This document shows, piece by piece, positions 44,446-53,754 of a stretch of 64,000 nucleotides of DNA. A model generated the notes under the pieces. The model saw only the letters and a list, made by a program, of their open reading frames with translations, was not told the origin of the DNA and searched no databases. This DNA comes from JAGSOU01 sp049974865 (GTDB taxonomy: Bacteria > Pseudomonadota > Alphaproteobacteria > Rhodobacterales > Rhodobacteraceae). How positions within the stretch are numbered: position 1 is the first letter of the stretch; every line of letters begins with the position of its first letter. The stretch is from the NCBI GenBank assembly GCA_049974865.1, contig JBNGCX010000001.1:1-64000 (forward strand), written 5' to 3'. Position numbers and translations under genes: made by a program.

Positions 44446-45342
44446 ATGAACACTTATGCAAACCTTCCCGCGCCGAGCCCGGAACAGGGCCTGAATCGCT
44501 ATCTGCAAGAGATCCGCAAGTTCCCGCTTCTGGAACCGGAAGAGGAATACATGCTGGCCAAGCGCTGGGTGGATCATCAGGACACCGAGGCGGCGCACAA
44601 GATGGTGACCAGCCACCTGCGGCTGGCCGCCAAGATCGCCATGGGCTATCGCGGCTACGGACTGCCGCAGGCCGAGGTGATCTCCGAGGCCAATGTCGGC
44701 CTGATGCAGGCCGTGAAACGCTTCGACCCGGAAAAGGGCTTCCGCCTGGCGACCTATGCCATGTGGTGGATCCGCGCCTCGATCCAGGAATACATCCTGC
44801 GCTCGTGGTCGCTGGTGAAGCTGGGCACGACCAGCGCGCAGAAGAAGCTGTTCTTCAACCTGCGCAAGGCCAAGGCGCGCATCGGCGCGCTGGAAGAGGG
44901 CGACATGACGCCCGAGCATGTCCAGCGCATCGCCCATGACCTGAGCGTCTCCGAGGACGAGGTCATCGCGATGAACCGGCGGCTGTCGGGCGGCGACGCC
45001 TCGCTGAACGCCACCGTCGGCAGCGATGGCGATACCACGACCCAGTGGCTCGACTGGCTCGAAGACGAGGATGCCGACCAGGCCGAGGCCTATGCCGAGA
45101 AGGACGAGCTGGAATACCGCCGCGAACTGATGGCCGAGGCCATGGACGTTCTGAACGACCGCGAGAAGGACATCCTTGTCCAGCGCCGTCTGAAGGATCA
45201 GGCGGTGACGCTGGAGGAGCTTTCGGGCGTCTACGACGTCAGCCGCGAGCGCATCCGCCAGATCGAGGTGCGCGCCTTCGAGAAGCTGCAGAAACGCATG
45301 AAGGAACTGGCCCGCGAAAAGGGGCTTCTGACCCCGGCCTGA
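44446..45342 (+). CDS. rpoH: RNA polymerase heat-shock sigma factor RpoH
   Basis: 298 residues. The N-terminus LNRYLQEIRKFPLLEPEEEYMLAKRW is the RpoH opening (here cut in shorter pieces). Region 2.4 WWIRASIQEYILRSWSLVKL and region 4 YDVSRERIRQIEVRAFEKLQK are intact. ATG at 44446; GCAGAGGGG precedes it. Terminator downstream. Confidence 0.96.
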   Translation: MNTYANLPAPSPEQGLNRYLQEIRKFPLLEPEEEYMLAKRWVDHQDTEAAHKMVTSHLRLAAKIAMGYRGYGLPQAEVISEANVGLMQAVKRFDPEKGFRLATYAMWWIRASIQEYILRSWSLVKLGTTSAQKKLFFNLRKAKARIGALEEGDMTPEHVQRIAHDLSVSEDEVIAMNRRLSGGDASLNATVGSDGDTTTQWLDWLEDEDADQAEAYAEKDELEYRRELMAEAMDVLNDREKDILVQRRLKDQAVTLEELSGVYDVSRERIRQIEVRAFEKLQKRMKELAREKGLLTPA

Positions 45343-45364
45343 GTCCTTCGCCCGACCCAACAGA

Positions 45365-45391
45365 AGCCCGCCGGTTCGGCGGGCTTTTTTT
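45365..45391 (+). terminator. Rho-independent terminator after rpoH
   Basis: AGCCCGCC (45365-45372) pairs with GGCGGGCT (45378-45385), followed by a run of T to 45391. Confidence 0.93.
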
Positions 45392-45504
45392 GTGCGCGCC
45401 CCCCTCCAAGCCCGGTGAATTCGCACCCGCCATTTGCGATGGGTCAAAGTCCGCGCCGCCGGGCGGTGGAATAATCGCTCCAAATGGCCGAGAGGGAGAA
45501 CTTC

Positions 45505-45939
45505 ATGAAATCTGTTCGCACGATGGTGATCATCGCCAATGACGGGGTGGCGCGGTTCCTGGAAAACGCCGGCCCTGGAGAGGGGCTGGCGGAAGTCAAG
45601 CTGATGGAAGCAAGCGGCGCCGTGGGCTTCGCCGATTTTCCGGGGCGGTCGCAGGCCTCGGGGGGCGAGGCGCGGCACGGCTTCGAGCGCCCCACCGGCG
45701 AGGAAGAGCACGCGCGCGACCTGTTCGCGGGCGAGGTCGTGAAGACGGCCGGCGAGCTCTGGTCCAAGCGGGACTATGACCGCCTCGTGATCGCCGCCCC
45801 GCCCAAGATGCTGGGCGTGCTGCGCGCCAAGCTGGCCGCGCCCCTGGACGACGCGCTGAGCGGCGACCTGAACAAGGACCTGTCCCATGTCTCGGTCCAC
45901 GATCTGCCCGGCCATTTCGCCGATCTGGCCGAGTTCTGA
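45505..45939 (+). CDS. Host attachment family protein
   Basis: 144 residues. The MVIIANDGVARFLEN opening and KTAGELWSKRDYDRLVIAAPPKMLGVLR core match the family named for Agrobacterium attachment to host cells; its real function is unclear. GAGGGAGAAC precedes the ATG. Followed by a DUF4389-like gene. Confidence 0.85.
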   Translation: MKSVRTMVIIANDGVARFLENAGPGEGLAEVKLMEASGAVGFADFPGRSQASGGEARHGFERPTGEEEHARDLFAGEVVKTAGELWSKRDYDRLVIAAPPKMLGVLRAKLAAPLDDALSGDLNKDLSHVSVHDLPGHFADLAEF

Positions 45940-45951
45940 GGGGGTGTCCCG

Positions 45952-46212
45952 ATGACCGAGGAAAGCTACAGGCAGACCTCGCCCTGGTTGCGCGGGGCGT
46001 GGATGCTGATCCTGCTGATCCTGCTCAGGGTCGCCGAGATCGTGCTCTTCGTCTGTGCCGTGCTGCAATTCGGCTGGCTGCTCTTCGCGAAGAGAAGAAA
46101 CGAAGAGATTGCCCGGTTCGGCGAGAAACTGGGCAACTGGATGGGCATGACCGCGCGCTTCCTCAGCGGCGCGAGCGAGGAAAAACCGTTCCCCTGGGCG
46201 GAGTGGAAGTGA
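45952..46212 (+). CDS. DUF4389-like membrane protein
   Basis: 86 residues with one long hydrophobic segment (about 14-46) and a polar C-terminus ending FPWAEWK. Short, no enzyme motif. Probably cotranscribed with the preceding gene (12 bp gap). Confidence 0.75.
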   Translation: MTEESYRQTSPWLRGAWMLILLILLRVAEIVLFVCAVLQFGWLLFAKRRNEEIARFGEKLGNWMGMTARFLSGASEEKPFPWAEWK

Positions 46213-46224
46213 GGATGGAGGGCC

Positions 46225-48045
46225 TCAGCCCTCCATCGCCTCCAGCTCGTCGATCAGGCCCGAGATCATGCTCAGGCCCTTGTCCCAGAATTTCGGGTCG
46301 GTGGCGTCCAGGCCGAAGGGCGCCAGTAGTTCCTTGTGATGTTTGGAGCCGCCGGCCTTGAGCATCTCGAAATACTTGTCCTGGAAATCGGCGCCGCCCT
46401 CTTCGTAGACCGCGTAGAGCGCGTTCACCAGCCCGTCGCCGAAGGCATAGGCATAGACGTAGAAGGGCGAGTGCACGAAATGCGGGATATAGGCCCAGAA
46501 GGTCTCGTACCCGTCCATGAAGTTGAACACCGGGCCCAGCGATTCGGCCTGCACCGACATCCACAGCGCGTTGATGTCCTCGGGCGTCAGCTCGCCCGCG
46601 CGGCGCGCGTCGTGCAGCTTGCACTCGAAATCGTAGAAGGCGATCTGCCGGACCACGGTATTGATCATGTCCTCGACCTTGCCGGCCAGCAGCGTCTTGC
46701 GCTCGCCATCCGTCTTGGCGTTTTCCAGCAGTTTGCGGAAGGTCAGCATTTCGCCGAACACAGAGGCTGTTTCGGCCAGGGTCAACGGGGTCGAGGCCAG
46801 CAGTTCGCCCTGGTCGGCGGCCAGCACCTGGTGCACGCCGTGGCCCAGCTCATGGGCCAGGGTCATGACGTCGCGCGGCTTGCCCAGGTAGTTCAGCATC
46901 ACGTAGGGGTGCACGTCGACCACGGTGGGGTGGGCGAAGGCGCCGGGCGCCTTGCCGGGCTTCACGCCCGCGTCGATCCAACCCTTGGTGAAGAAGGGCT
47001 CGGCGATCTCGGCCATGCGCGGGTCGAAATCGGCGTAGGCCTCCATCACCGTCTTTTTCGCCTGCTCCCAGTCGACGGTCTTCTGTTCCTCGATGGGCAG
47101 CGGCGCGTTGCGGTCCCAGACCTCAAGCGTGTCCAGCCCCAGCCACTTGGCCTTCAGCGCGTAATAGCGGTGCGACAGCTTCGGATAGGCGGCCACCACC
47201 GCGTTGCGCAGCGCCTCGACCACCTCGGGCTCCACGTCGTTGGCCAGGTGCCGGCCGGTCTGCGGCGAGGGCATTTTGCGCCAGCGGTCCTCGACCTCCT
47301 TCTCCTTGGCCAGCGTGTTGTGCACGCGGGCGAAGAGCTTGACGTTCTCGCCGAACACCTCGGCCAGCGCCCGCGCGCCGGACTCGCGTTTGACCCGGTT
47401 CTGGTCGGTCAGCAGGTTCAGCGTCGCCTCGATGCCCAGCGCCTCGCCGTCCACGTCGAAGCTCAGCCCGGCGATGGTCTCGTCGAACAGCTTGTTCCAG
47501 GCGCTGGCGCCGACCACCGACTGGTCGTGCAGGAAGGTCTCCAGCTCATCCGACAGCTGGTAGGGCCGCATCTTGCGCAGCCGGTCGAAGACCGGCTTGC
47601 AGCGCGCCAGGTCGGCATTGGCCGCGAACAGCGCGTCGAGATGGGCGTCGTCGATGCGGTTGATCTCCAGCGAGAAGAACACCAGTGGCGTGGTGAAATT
47701 GGTGACCTTGTCCTGGCAGTCGCTCAGGAACTTGGCGCGCGCGCCGTCGGTGGTGTTCTGGTAATAGCGCAGGCCGGCAAAGGACATGATGCGACCGCCC
47801 ACCACGTCGATCCGCTCGTACCGCTTCACGCAGTCCAGCAGGCCCTCGGCATCCAGCGCGGCCAGCTTGCCCTGGTAGTCGGCGGCGAAATCGGCGCAGG
47901 CCGTTTCCAGCCAGTCCATGTCGCGCGCCAGTTCGGGCGCGTCGGTGCCGGTGTACAGGTCGTCCAGGTTCCATTCCGGCAGCTTGCCCAGGGCATCGCC
48001 GGAACCGGCATTGGCGTCGAAGACGGGGCGGGGCGAAAACATCAT
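46225..48045 (-). CDS. pepF: M3 family oligoendopeptidase (PepF-type)
   Basis: 606 residues. Zinc motif HELGHG in ...TLAHELGHGVHQVL near 396-401, typical of M3 peptidases; third ligand glutamate expected in ETASVFGEM. Cytosolic degradation of oligopeptides is expected. ATG at 48045 has GAGGAT upstream; a second ATG follows immediately at 48042. The gene is just left of the IS remnant. Confidence 0.93.
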   Translation of the reverse strand: MMFSPRPVFDANAGSGDALGKLPEWNLDDLYTGTDAPELARDMDWLETACADFAADYQGKLAALDAEGLLDCVKRYERIDVVGGRIMSFAGLRYYQNTTDGARAKFLSDCQDKVTNFTTPLVFFSLEINRIDDAHLDALFAANADLARCKPVFDRLRKMRPYQLSDELETFLHDQSVVGASAWNKLFDETIAGLSFDVDGEALGIEATLNLLTDQNRVKRESGARALAEVFGENVKLFARVHNTLAKEKEVEDRWRKMPSPQTGRHLANDVEPEVVEALRNAVVAAYPKLSHRYYALKAKWLGLDTLEVWDRNAPLPIEEQKTVDWEQAKKTVMEAYADFDPRMAEIAEPFFTKGWIDAGVKPGKAPGAFAHPTVVDVHPYVMLNYLGKPRDVMTLAHELGHGVHQVLAADQGELLASTPLTLAETASVFGEMLTFRKLLENAKTDGERKTLLAGKVEDMINTVVRQIAFYDFECKLHDARRAGELTPEDINALWMSVQAESLGPVFNFMDGYETFWAYIPHFVHSPFYVYAYAFGDGLVNALYAVYEEGGADFQDKYFEMLKAGGSKHHKELLAPFGLDATDPKFWDKGLSMISGLIDELEAMEG

Positions 48046-48115
48046 CTGCAATCCTCTGTCTGCGGTCGAGCCAGACATAGGCGTTCCCGCCGGGTCACAT
48101 CAAGGCGCCCGTCCC

Positions 48116-48136
48116 CTTCTTTCTGGCGAAATACTC
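48116..48136 (-). repeat. Degenerate copy of the intergenic repeat
   Basis: Minus strand GAGTATTTCGCC...AGAAAGAAG, close to the exact copies at 7204-7225 and 16834-16855. Lies between pepF and the IS remnant. Confidence 0.65.
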
Positions 48137-48144
48137 CCGCCGGA

Positions 48145-48759
48145 GGTTCTGTTGCACAAATCGCCCGATGGCTGAGCCTCCGCTTTCCCTGGACAGACTT
48201 ATCCCACGGGTCCCGTGACAGGTGCGCCGAGCGCGGGGCAATTGTTGAGGACGGCAATCCGGACCTGGAACTCGGCGACCTGCCGATCGCAGTCTCGCGC
48301 CATGAGCCGCTGCCCCTGTAGTTTCACGCAGTGCATCTTCGTCTCGACGCGATTTCGGCGGTGATCCCCGCTCCACCGTCGCCAAAGCGCCTGAACCAGA
48401 TATTTCGATGCCCGCAGGGCCTCGTTTCTGGGGACCGCACCGGCAGTGACGGCCTTCCATGGATTGGCGTTCTCCCGGGGTGGGATAACGGCATGGCCAC
48501 AGCGCTCGGCGAGGATGTCATGGCATTTGCGGGTGTCATAGACAGCGCCTGCCGTGACGCTGCCGATCTCCTGGTACGCCGGGATCTGGCCGAGCAGATC
48601 TGGCCGGGCCGGTGTATCGCCGATGTGGCTCCCGGTGATCTCAACTGTCCGGACCTCCAGCGTTTGCCCGTCGCCGGGCCTCGGCGCTTGAGCGCTTCGT
48701 TTCAGGCTGGCCAGTTCCTGGTCTTGTGGCTCGGCGGGGTCGGTCTGCTCATGCGCCAA
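48145..48759 (-). mobile_element. IS5-family insertion sequence remnant
   Basis: The right (3') terminal end is recognisable at 48145-48162 as TTCTGTTGCACAAATC-type, and inside it lies a truncated transposase. No matching opposite terminal repeat was found, so the element is incomplete. It marks the junction between pepF and the accessory transporter region. Confidence 0.75.
48199..48759 (-). pseudogene. IS5-family transposase fragment
   Basis: The C-terminal half of an IS5/IS427-like transposase is readable from about 48666 (QTLEVRTVEITGSHIGD) down to 48199. Landmarks are DTRKCHD, IPPRENANPWK, RNEALRASKYL, WRRWSG, the YREE-type RVETKMHCVKLQGQRLMARD and FQVRIAVLN. The 93 bp upstream are in frame but not transposase-like, so the catalytic N-terminal half is missing and the gene is inactive. 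The plus strand over this region is open but antisense. Confidence 0.85.
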
Positions 48760-48932
48760 GCTATCACGCTGGATTCACAAGCGCCTCAGGAACGGCCGGT
48801 TCGGCACGGCGGTCAGTCTAACCTGTGGGAATTCGCGGTTGCCCGGACGTGACATGCACCGGTTGGAGAGGTATGGCGACCTGGAAGGCGGGTCAAAAAA
48901 TGCCAGCTGTCATCGGTCGCATTCGCAACGGA

Positions 48933-49691
48933 TCAGGCGATGGTCATCATCCCCTTGTCGCGAAAAGGGCGCAGGGCGTCGGAAGCCGCATTCTTGTCAG
49001 TAACAAGGATGTCGATTTGCGAGGCTTCGCAAGAGAGGACCCGGCTGGATTCACCCAGCTTGGTATGATCGACCAGGATGACGGTCTCGCTTGCCTGCTC
49101 GACCATTGCAGCCGCGACCTCCGCCTCATGCAGATCGAAGGAAAAGGCGCCTTTTTCTGCATGGAGGGCGACGGGGCCAATAAAGGCTATGTCGACGTTG
49201 AAACGGCGAATCTCGGAGAGGGTCAGTTCGCCCAGGGTGGCCGGGACGTCGGAAACCACGCGGCCGCCCAGAAGCAGCAGGTCGATGTCGGCCCCGGCCG
49301 CCTGGATCGTCGTCGCGATGTCGATCGAGTTCGTGACCACCATGATGCCCGAAAGCTTCGCCAGTTCCTGCGCGAAGATCGACGTGGTGGTGCCCGCATC
49401 CACCAGGATCGACTGGCCCGGGCGGATCAGACCTGCGGCCTTGCGGGCGATGTCGCGCTTTGCGCGGATTTGCTCTCCCATCCGCTTTTGGAATGGCTCC
49501 TCGCCGCGGGGCTGGGGCAGGACCGCGCCGCCGTGAACCCGGTCCACATGGCCTGCGCGCTCGAGATCGACCAAGTCCCGCCGGACGGTCTCGCGGGATA
49601 CGCCCAGCATCTCGGCCAGGTCGTTGGCGCTGACCTGGCGGTTGGCCTCCAGCATGGACAGGATGCGCTGATGCCGCTCCTTGTACCACAT
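48933..49691 (-). CDS. DeoR/GlpR family transcriptional regulator
   Basis: 252 residues. HTH at 4-57 (ERHQRILSMLEANRQVSA ... VSRETVRRDLVDLERAG), C-terminal sugar-phosphate-binding DeoRC domain with VDAGTTTSIFAQEL. Such regulators usually bind a phosphorylated sugar. Located at the 3' end of the ABC transporter run, 3 bp after the permease gene. Confidence 0.93.
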   Translation of the reverse strand: MWYKERHQRILSMLEANRQVSANDLAEMLGVSRETVRRDLVDLERAGHVDRVHGGAVLPQPRGEEPFQKRMGEQIRAKRDIARKAAGLIRPGQSILVDAGTTTSIFAQELAKLSGIMVVTNSIDIATTIQAAGADIDLLLLGGRVVSDVPATLGELTLSEIRRFNVDIAFIGPVALHAEKGAFSFDLHEAEVAAAMVEQASETVILVDHTKLGESSRVLSCEASQIDILVTDKNAASDALRPFRDKGMMTIA

Positions 49692-49694
49692 ATG

Positions 49695-51389
49695 TCAGTC
49701 TGCCCTTCTGCTTGTGCCGCGTCGGCCGAGATAGGCGAGTATCGTCTTCATGCCGAGCAGGGCTATGCAGACGACCCCCATGACGCAAGTCGAAAAGGCC
49801 GCCGCCTGCGAGGTAAGACCCGCATCGTCCAGCCGCATAATCGTGACGGCGGCGACGCTGAGATGCGGTGTGGTCAGGAACACCACCGCCGACAGGGTAA
49901 CCATCGATCGCATGAAGAGGAAGAAGAACACCGAGACCAGCATCGGCGCGACAAAGGGCGCGATGATGTTGACCGCCACCCGGCCCATTCCCGCGCCCAG
50001 GCTGCCCGCCGCCTCTTCGAGCGCCGGCGGAAGCTGCCGGAACCCGGTCATGACCGTCAGGAAGGCTTGGGTGTGATAGTGGTAGAAATTGACGACCGCG
50101 ATCAGAGCCGCCGTGCCGTAGAGCAGGTAAAGCGGCGTCGCGGTGGAGTTGAAGGTCAGGATATAGGCCAGGCCCAGCACCATGCCCGGCACTGCGGCGG
50201 GCATGGCCGCCAGCAACTGGATCGGCTGCGCCAGCGCCGCAGGCAGACGGCGCAGCCCGATGGCCAGCATAAACACCGCCAGCGTGCCGCCGGCCGCAGC
50301 CATCAGCGAGATCAGGATGGTGATCCAAAGCGAGGAATATCCGCCCGCCAGCGTGATGTCGTAATGGCGCGGGGTCAGGGACAGGTTGTAGGGCCAGAGC
50401 CGCACGAAGCTGGCATAGATGACGATGGCGATCACCGCGACGATCATCGCGCAGATAACCAGGCTGAGCGCGGCCATGGGCAGATCGCGCAGGGCGGAAA
50501 ACCTCGGGACATAGGGCAGGGCATTGGTGATCTGCTGGCCCTGCTGGCGCTTCATCGCCTGCCGTTCGATGTAATAGGAGGCGACCGTCGGCAGCAGCAG
50601 CATGATGCCCACGACCGCGCCCATGTTGAAATTGCGCTGGCCGACGACCTGGGAATAGATCTCGGTGGCCAGCACCGAGTAGTCCCCGCCGATCACGGCC
50701 GCGTTGCCGAAATCGGTGATGGTGATGGTGAAAGTGACGAAGGCGGCGTTCAGGATGCCGAACCGCGCAGCCGGAAGGGTCAGGTCGCGGAACTGCCGCG
50801 CGGGAGAGGCGCCCATGACCTCGGCCGCCTCATAGGTGCGCGCATCGAGCAGCACCAGCGCCGCTCCGATGATCATCACGGCCTGCGGCAACGCGTAGAG
50901 CGTGTTGGCGATGAGCAGGCCCCAGAACCCGTAGATCTCGACCTCTAGCCCGAAGAAGCGGTTGATCAGCCCGTTGCGCCCGAGCAGGAAGATCAACCCC
51001 AGCGCCTGCACCAGCGAGGGCGCCAGCAGGGGCAGGACAATGGCGCCGCGGATCAGCCGCTTGCCCGGAAAGGCACAGCGATGCAGCCCGTGGGCGATGA
51101 CAAATCCCAGCACCACGCTCAGCAAGGTGGTGGCGCCGCCCATGACCAGCGAATGCCGCGCCGCGCGCCAAAACCCGCTGGAGACCAGCACCTCTGCATA
51201 GTTCTGCAGCCCGTAGCTGTCCTCGCCGGTGGTGATCGAGCGCAGGAAGACGATGGCCATCGGGTAGAGAAAGAACAGCAACAGCCCGATCAGCGGCAGC
51301 CCGACGCAGAGCGCGGTCAGCAGCCGGTCGCCGTCGAACTCGGCGCGGGACGTGCCGGACGGCGGGATGGTTTCCGAGGTGCTGCTCAT
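49695..51389 (-). CDS. ABC transporter permease (two fused permease domains)
   Basis: 564 residues with about 12 membrane helices. EAA-loop motifs are seen in each half: EVMGASPARQFRDLTLPAA and the second-half EEAAGSLGAGMGRVAVNIIAPF. This fused type serves binding-protein importers for phosphonates, iron or polyamines. It overlaps the ATPase gene by 4 bp (ATGA); 2-aminoethylphosphonate is a possible substrate, unproven. Confidence 0.92.
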   Translation of the reverse strand: MSSTSETIPPSGTSRAEFDGDRLLTALCVGLPLIGLLLFFLYPMAIVFLRSITTGEDSYGLQNYAEVLVSSGFWRAARHSLVMGGATTLLSVVLGFVIAHGLHRCAFPGKRLIRGAIVLPLLAPSLVQALGLIFLLGRNGLINRFFGLEVEIYGFWGLLIANTLYALPQAVMIIGAALVLLDARTYEAAEVMGASPARQFRDLTLPAARFGILNAAFVTFTITITDFGNAAVIGGDYSVLATEIYSQVVGQRNFNMGAVVGIMLLLPTVASYYIERQAMKRQQGQQITNALPYVPRFSALRDLPMAALSLVICAMIVAVIAIVIYASFVRLWPYNLSLTPRHYDITLAGGYSSLWITILISLMAAAGGTLAVFMLAIGLRRLPAALAQPIQLLAAMPAAVPGMVLGLAYILTFNSTATPLYLLYGTAALIAVVNFYHYHTQAFLTVMTGFRQLPPALEEAAGSLGAGMGRVAVNIIAPFVAPMLVSVFFFLFMRSMVTLSAVVFLTTPHLSVAAVTIMRLDDAGLTSQAAAFSTCVMGVVCIALLGMKTILAYLGRRGTSRRAD

Positions 51390-52414
51390 GTCCGGCCCCC
51401 CGCCGCGTCGTCGGCGACCCATGTGCAGGCGTGCGGGGCGATGGACAGCGCCACGCGCTCGCCTTCATGGCTGTGGAAGGGGCCATGGGTTTCGACCACC
51501 AATGCGCCGAAGGGGCTGTCCAGTTCGACCCGGCGGAGGTTGCCGAGAAAGCCGATGGAGCGCACCGTGGCCGGGCCGTCGGGGTCCGGGTTCAGGGCGA
51601 TCTGTTCGGGGCGGATGCAGGCGACATAGGCGCCGTCCGGCCCCTCCGGCCGGCTGGCCAGCAGCTCGGGCTGCGCCTGCCGCACGGTGGCGGTGTCGAT
51701 CAGGTTGCTGATGCCCATGAAATCGGCGACGAAGCGTGTCGCGGGACGGTGATATAGCTCTTCCGGCGTTCCTGACTGCACCACGGTGCCGTGGTTCATG
51801 CAGATGATCTTGTCAGCCAGCGCCAAGGCCTCTTCCTGGTCGTGGGTCACCATCAGCGTGGGAATGCCCAGGCTGCGCTGCAACTGGCGGATCTCGCCGC
51901 GCAGATCGGCGCGCACCTTGGCATCCAGCGCCGAGAGCGGCTCGTCCAGCAGCAAGACCTTGGGGTCCACGGCGATGGCCCGGGCCAGCGCGATGCGCTG
52001 CTGCTGCCCGCCGGAAAGCTGGCCGGGAAACTTGTCGGCCAGATGCGGCAGCTTGATCAGCTCCAGCAACTCAGTCACGCGGTCGGCGATCCCGTCGGCG
52101 GGGACGTGGCGGATTTTCAGGCCGTAGCCGATATTCTCGGCCACAGTCATGTTTGGAAACAGCGAGTAGGACTGGAACACGATACCGAAGCCGCGTTTGC
52201 GCGCGGGCAGGCCCGACAGCGACTGCCCCTCCAGCATCACCTCGCCGCTGTCGATCTCGGTCAGCCCGGCGATCAGCCGCAACAGCGTTGTCTTTCCACA
52301 GCCGCTGGGCCCCAGCAGGCAGACGAATTCGCCTTGTTCGATCGAGATGGAGACGGTGTCGAGCGCCGTGAACCGGCCATAGGTCTTGGTGGCGTTGCGA
52401 ACGGTCAGATACAT
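51386..52414 (-). CDS. ABC transporter ATP-binding protein
   Basis: 342 residues. Walker A GPSGCGKTT at 35-43, signature LSGGQQQR, Walker B VLLLDEP, and a TOBE-like C-terminal regulatory domain. Powers the importer formed by the 49695 permease and the 52526 binding protein. 111 bp separate it from the binding-protein gene. Confidence 0.94.
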   Translation of the reverse strand: MYLTVRNATKTYGRFTALDTVSISIEQGEFVCLLGPSGCGKTTLLRLIAGLTEIDSGEVMLEGQSLSGLPARKRGFGIVFQSYSLFPNMTVAENIGYGLKIRHVPADGIADRVTELLELIKLPHLADKFPGQLSGGQQQRIALARAIAVDPKVLLLDEPLSALDAKVRADLRGEIRQLQRSLGIPTLMVTHDQEEALALADKIICMNHGTVVQSGTPEELYHRPATRFVADFMGISNLIDTATVRQAQPELLASRPEGPDGAYVACIRPEQIALNPDPDGPATVRSIGFLGNLRRVELDSPFGALVVETHGPFHSHEGERVALSIAPHACTWVADDAAGGRT

Positions 52415-52525
52415 TCCAGGGCTCTTGCTATGTCGGGATTGGGAGGGAGGCGCGGCGACTGGCCCGAAGGCCGCAAAAAGGAGCGCGGCGACGGGGGGAA
52501 GCCCCGCCGCCGCACGGGGATCGGC

Positions 52526-53533
52526 TCAGCGTCCCAGTTTCTCTTTCCAGATCTTCTTGACCGTGATCTGGTTCTGGGCCGATTTCGCGAAATCGACATT
52601 CGCGAGGACGGTGTTGATATCCGCCGGCAGCCCGGCCTTTTCCGAGGTCGCCGAGGCCTCGACGCCCGGCACAGTGATCAGCGCCTTGTACTTGCTGTAA
52701 AGCTTGATCGCCTCGTCGGACATTGTCCAGTCGAGGAAGGCCCGGGCGTCCTCCTTGTTGTCGCTGCTGGCCATCAGGCCCGAGGCCTCCAACTCATAGC
52801 CTACGCCGCCCTCGGGAAAGACCATGGCGAGCGGATAGCCCTCTTCGATCGACTGCATGGCGGTAAAGGCCAACGAGATGCCGACCGTATATTCGCCGAT
52901 CCGCGCGGATTTGCACGGCTTGGACCCCGAGGAGGTGTATTGCGCCATGTTGGGGTCGACCGCCTCCAGCTGGGCCCAGCCGGCATCTTCTCCCAAGGTT
53001 TGCAGCACCGCGTTCACATGCAGATAACCGGTGCCCGAGGAATTCGGGTCGGGCATCAGGACCTCGTCCTTGAAGGCCGGGTCTTCGAGGTCCTTCCAGC
53101 TGGTCGGCATCGGCAGGCCCTTTTGTTCAAGCCGGGCGGTGTTCACGCAGAAGGCGCCCATATAGCCGATCGGGGCGAACCACCGGTCCTGCGGGTCGCG
53201 GAAGGCATCGCCCAGCACCTCGACGCCCTTGGCCTGATAAGGCTCGAGCATGTCGAGGATGCGCGGGTCCATCATGGCGGTCACCGCCCAGCCCCAGATC
53301 ACATCGGCCTGCGGGTTCTCGGCCTCGGCCAGAAGGCGCGCGCCCAGCTTGCCTGTCGACAGGCGCAGCACGTTGATCTCGACATCGGGCATCGCGGCTT
53401 CGGCCGCGGCGATGTAACCGGCGATTTCTTCCTCCTCGAGTGCCGTGTAGACGGTGATCGACCCGGCCGAGGCCGCCGTCGCAGCGCCGAGCGCAAGAAG
53501 GGATGTCGCTATTTTGGAAATCCAGGTTTTCAA
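52526..53533 (-). CDS. ABC transporter periplasmic substrate-binding protein
   Basis: 335 residues with a signal peptide ending ATAASAGS. Class resembles Fe3+/2-aminoethylphosphonate/thiamine-type binding proteins: ITVYTALEEEEIAGYI at the mature N-terminus and PNSSGTGYLHVNAVLQ. First gene of the leftward importer run; divergent from the phosphatase gene at 53755. Confidence 0.92.
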   Translation of the reverse strand: MKTWISKIATSLLALGAATAASAGSITVYTALEEEEIAGYIAAAEAAMPDVEINVLRLSTGKLGARLLAEAENPQADVIWGWAVTAMMDPRILDMLEPYQAKGVEVLGDAFRDPQDRWFAPIGYMGAFCVNTARLEQKGLPMPTSWKDLEDPAFKDEVLMPDPNSSGTGYLHVNAVLQTLGEDAGWAQLEAVDPNMAQYTSSGSKPCKSARIGEYTVGISLAFTAMQSIEEGYPLAMVFPEGGVGYELEASGLMASSDNKEDARAFLDWTMSDEAIKLYSKYKALITVPGVEASATSEKAGLPADINTVLANVDFAKSAQNQITVKKIWKEKLGR

Positions 53534-53754
53534 TGTTCATCTCCTTGTTGGCAGTTGCCCTGGCCGGCCGCCATGCGCCGCGCCGCGGGCAGGGTGGGTT
53601 TCTTTTGAACCCGGTTTATTGCCTCTTCCGGCGCGGCCACAGCGTCGCCCGGGTGAGGATATTTGTGTAGTCTTGCATTTTTTTGCGTTTTGTCTACTGC
53701 TATTTCTCAAGCGTGCGCGGCCTTGGCGCCAGGTCTTTCAGTTGAGGAAAATTT
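53534..53754. promoter_or_regulatory. Divergent promoter region with a direct repeat
   Basis: Contains TTGCATTT (53673-53680) and TTGCGTTT (53683-53690), a 10-bp-spaced direct repeat in an AT-rich stretch, flanked by GTAG and CTAC. It is a candidate operator of the DeoR regulator, controlling both divergent units. Confidence 0.35.

Noticed and set aside
48331..48852. Plus-strand open frame over the IS remnant
   Set aside because: It is antisense to the readable transposase fragment, which is the better explanation.
53534..53754. Small gene between the divergent binding-protein and phosphatase genes
   Set aside because: No frame with a start and ribosome site covers it; the AT-rich composition and direct repeat point to regulation.
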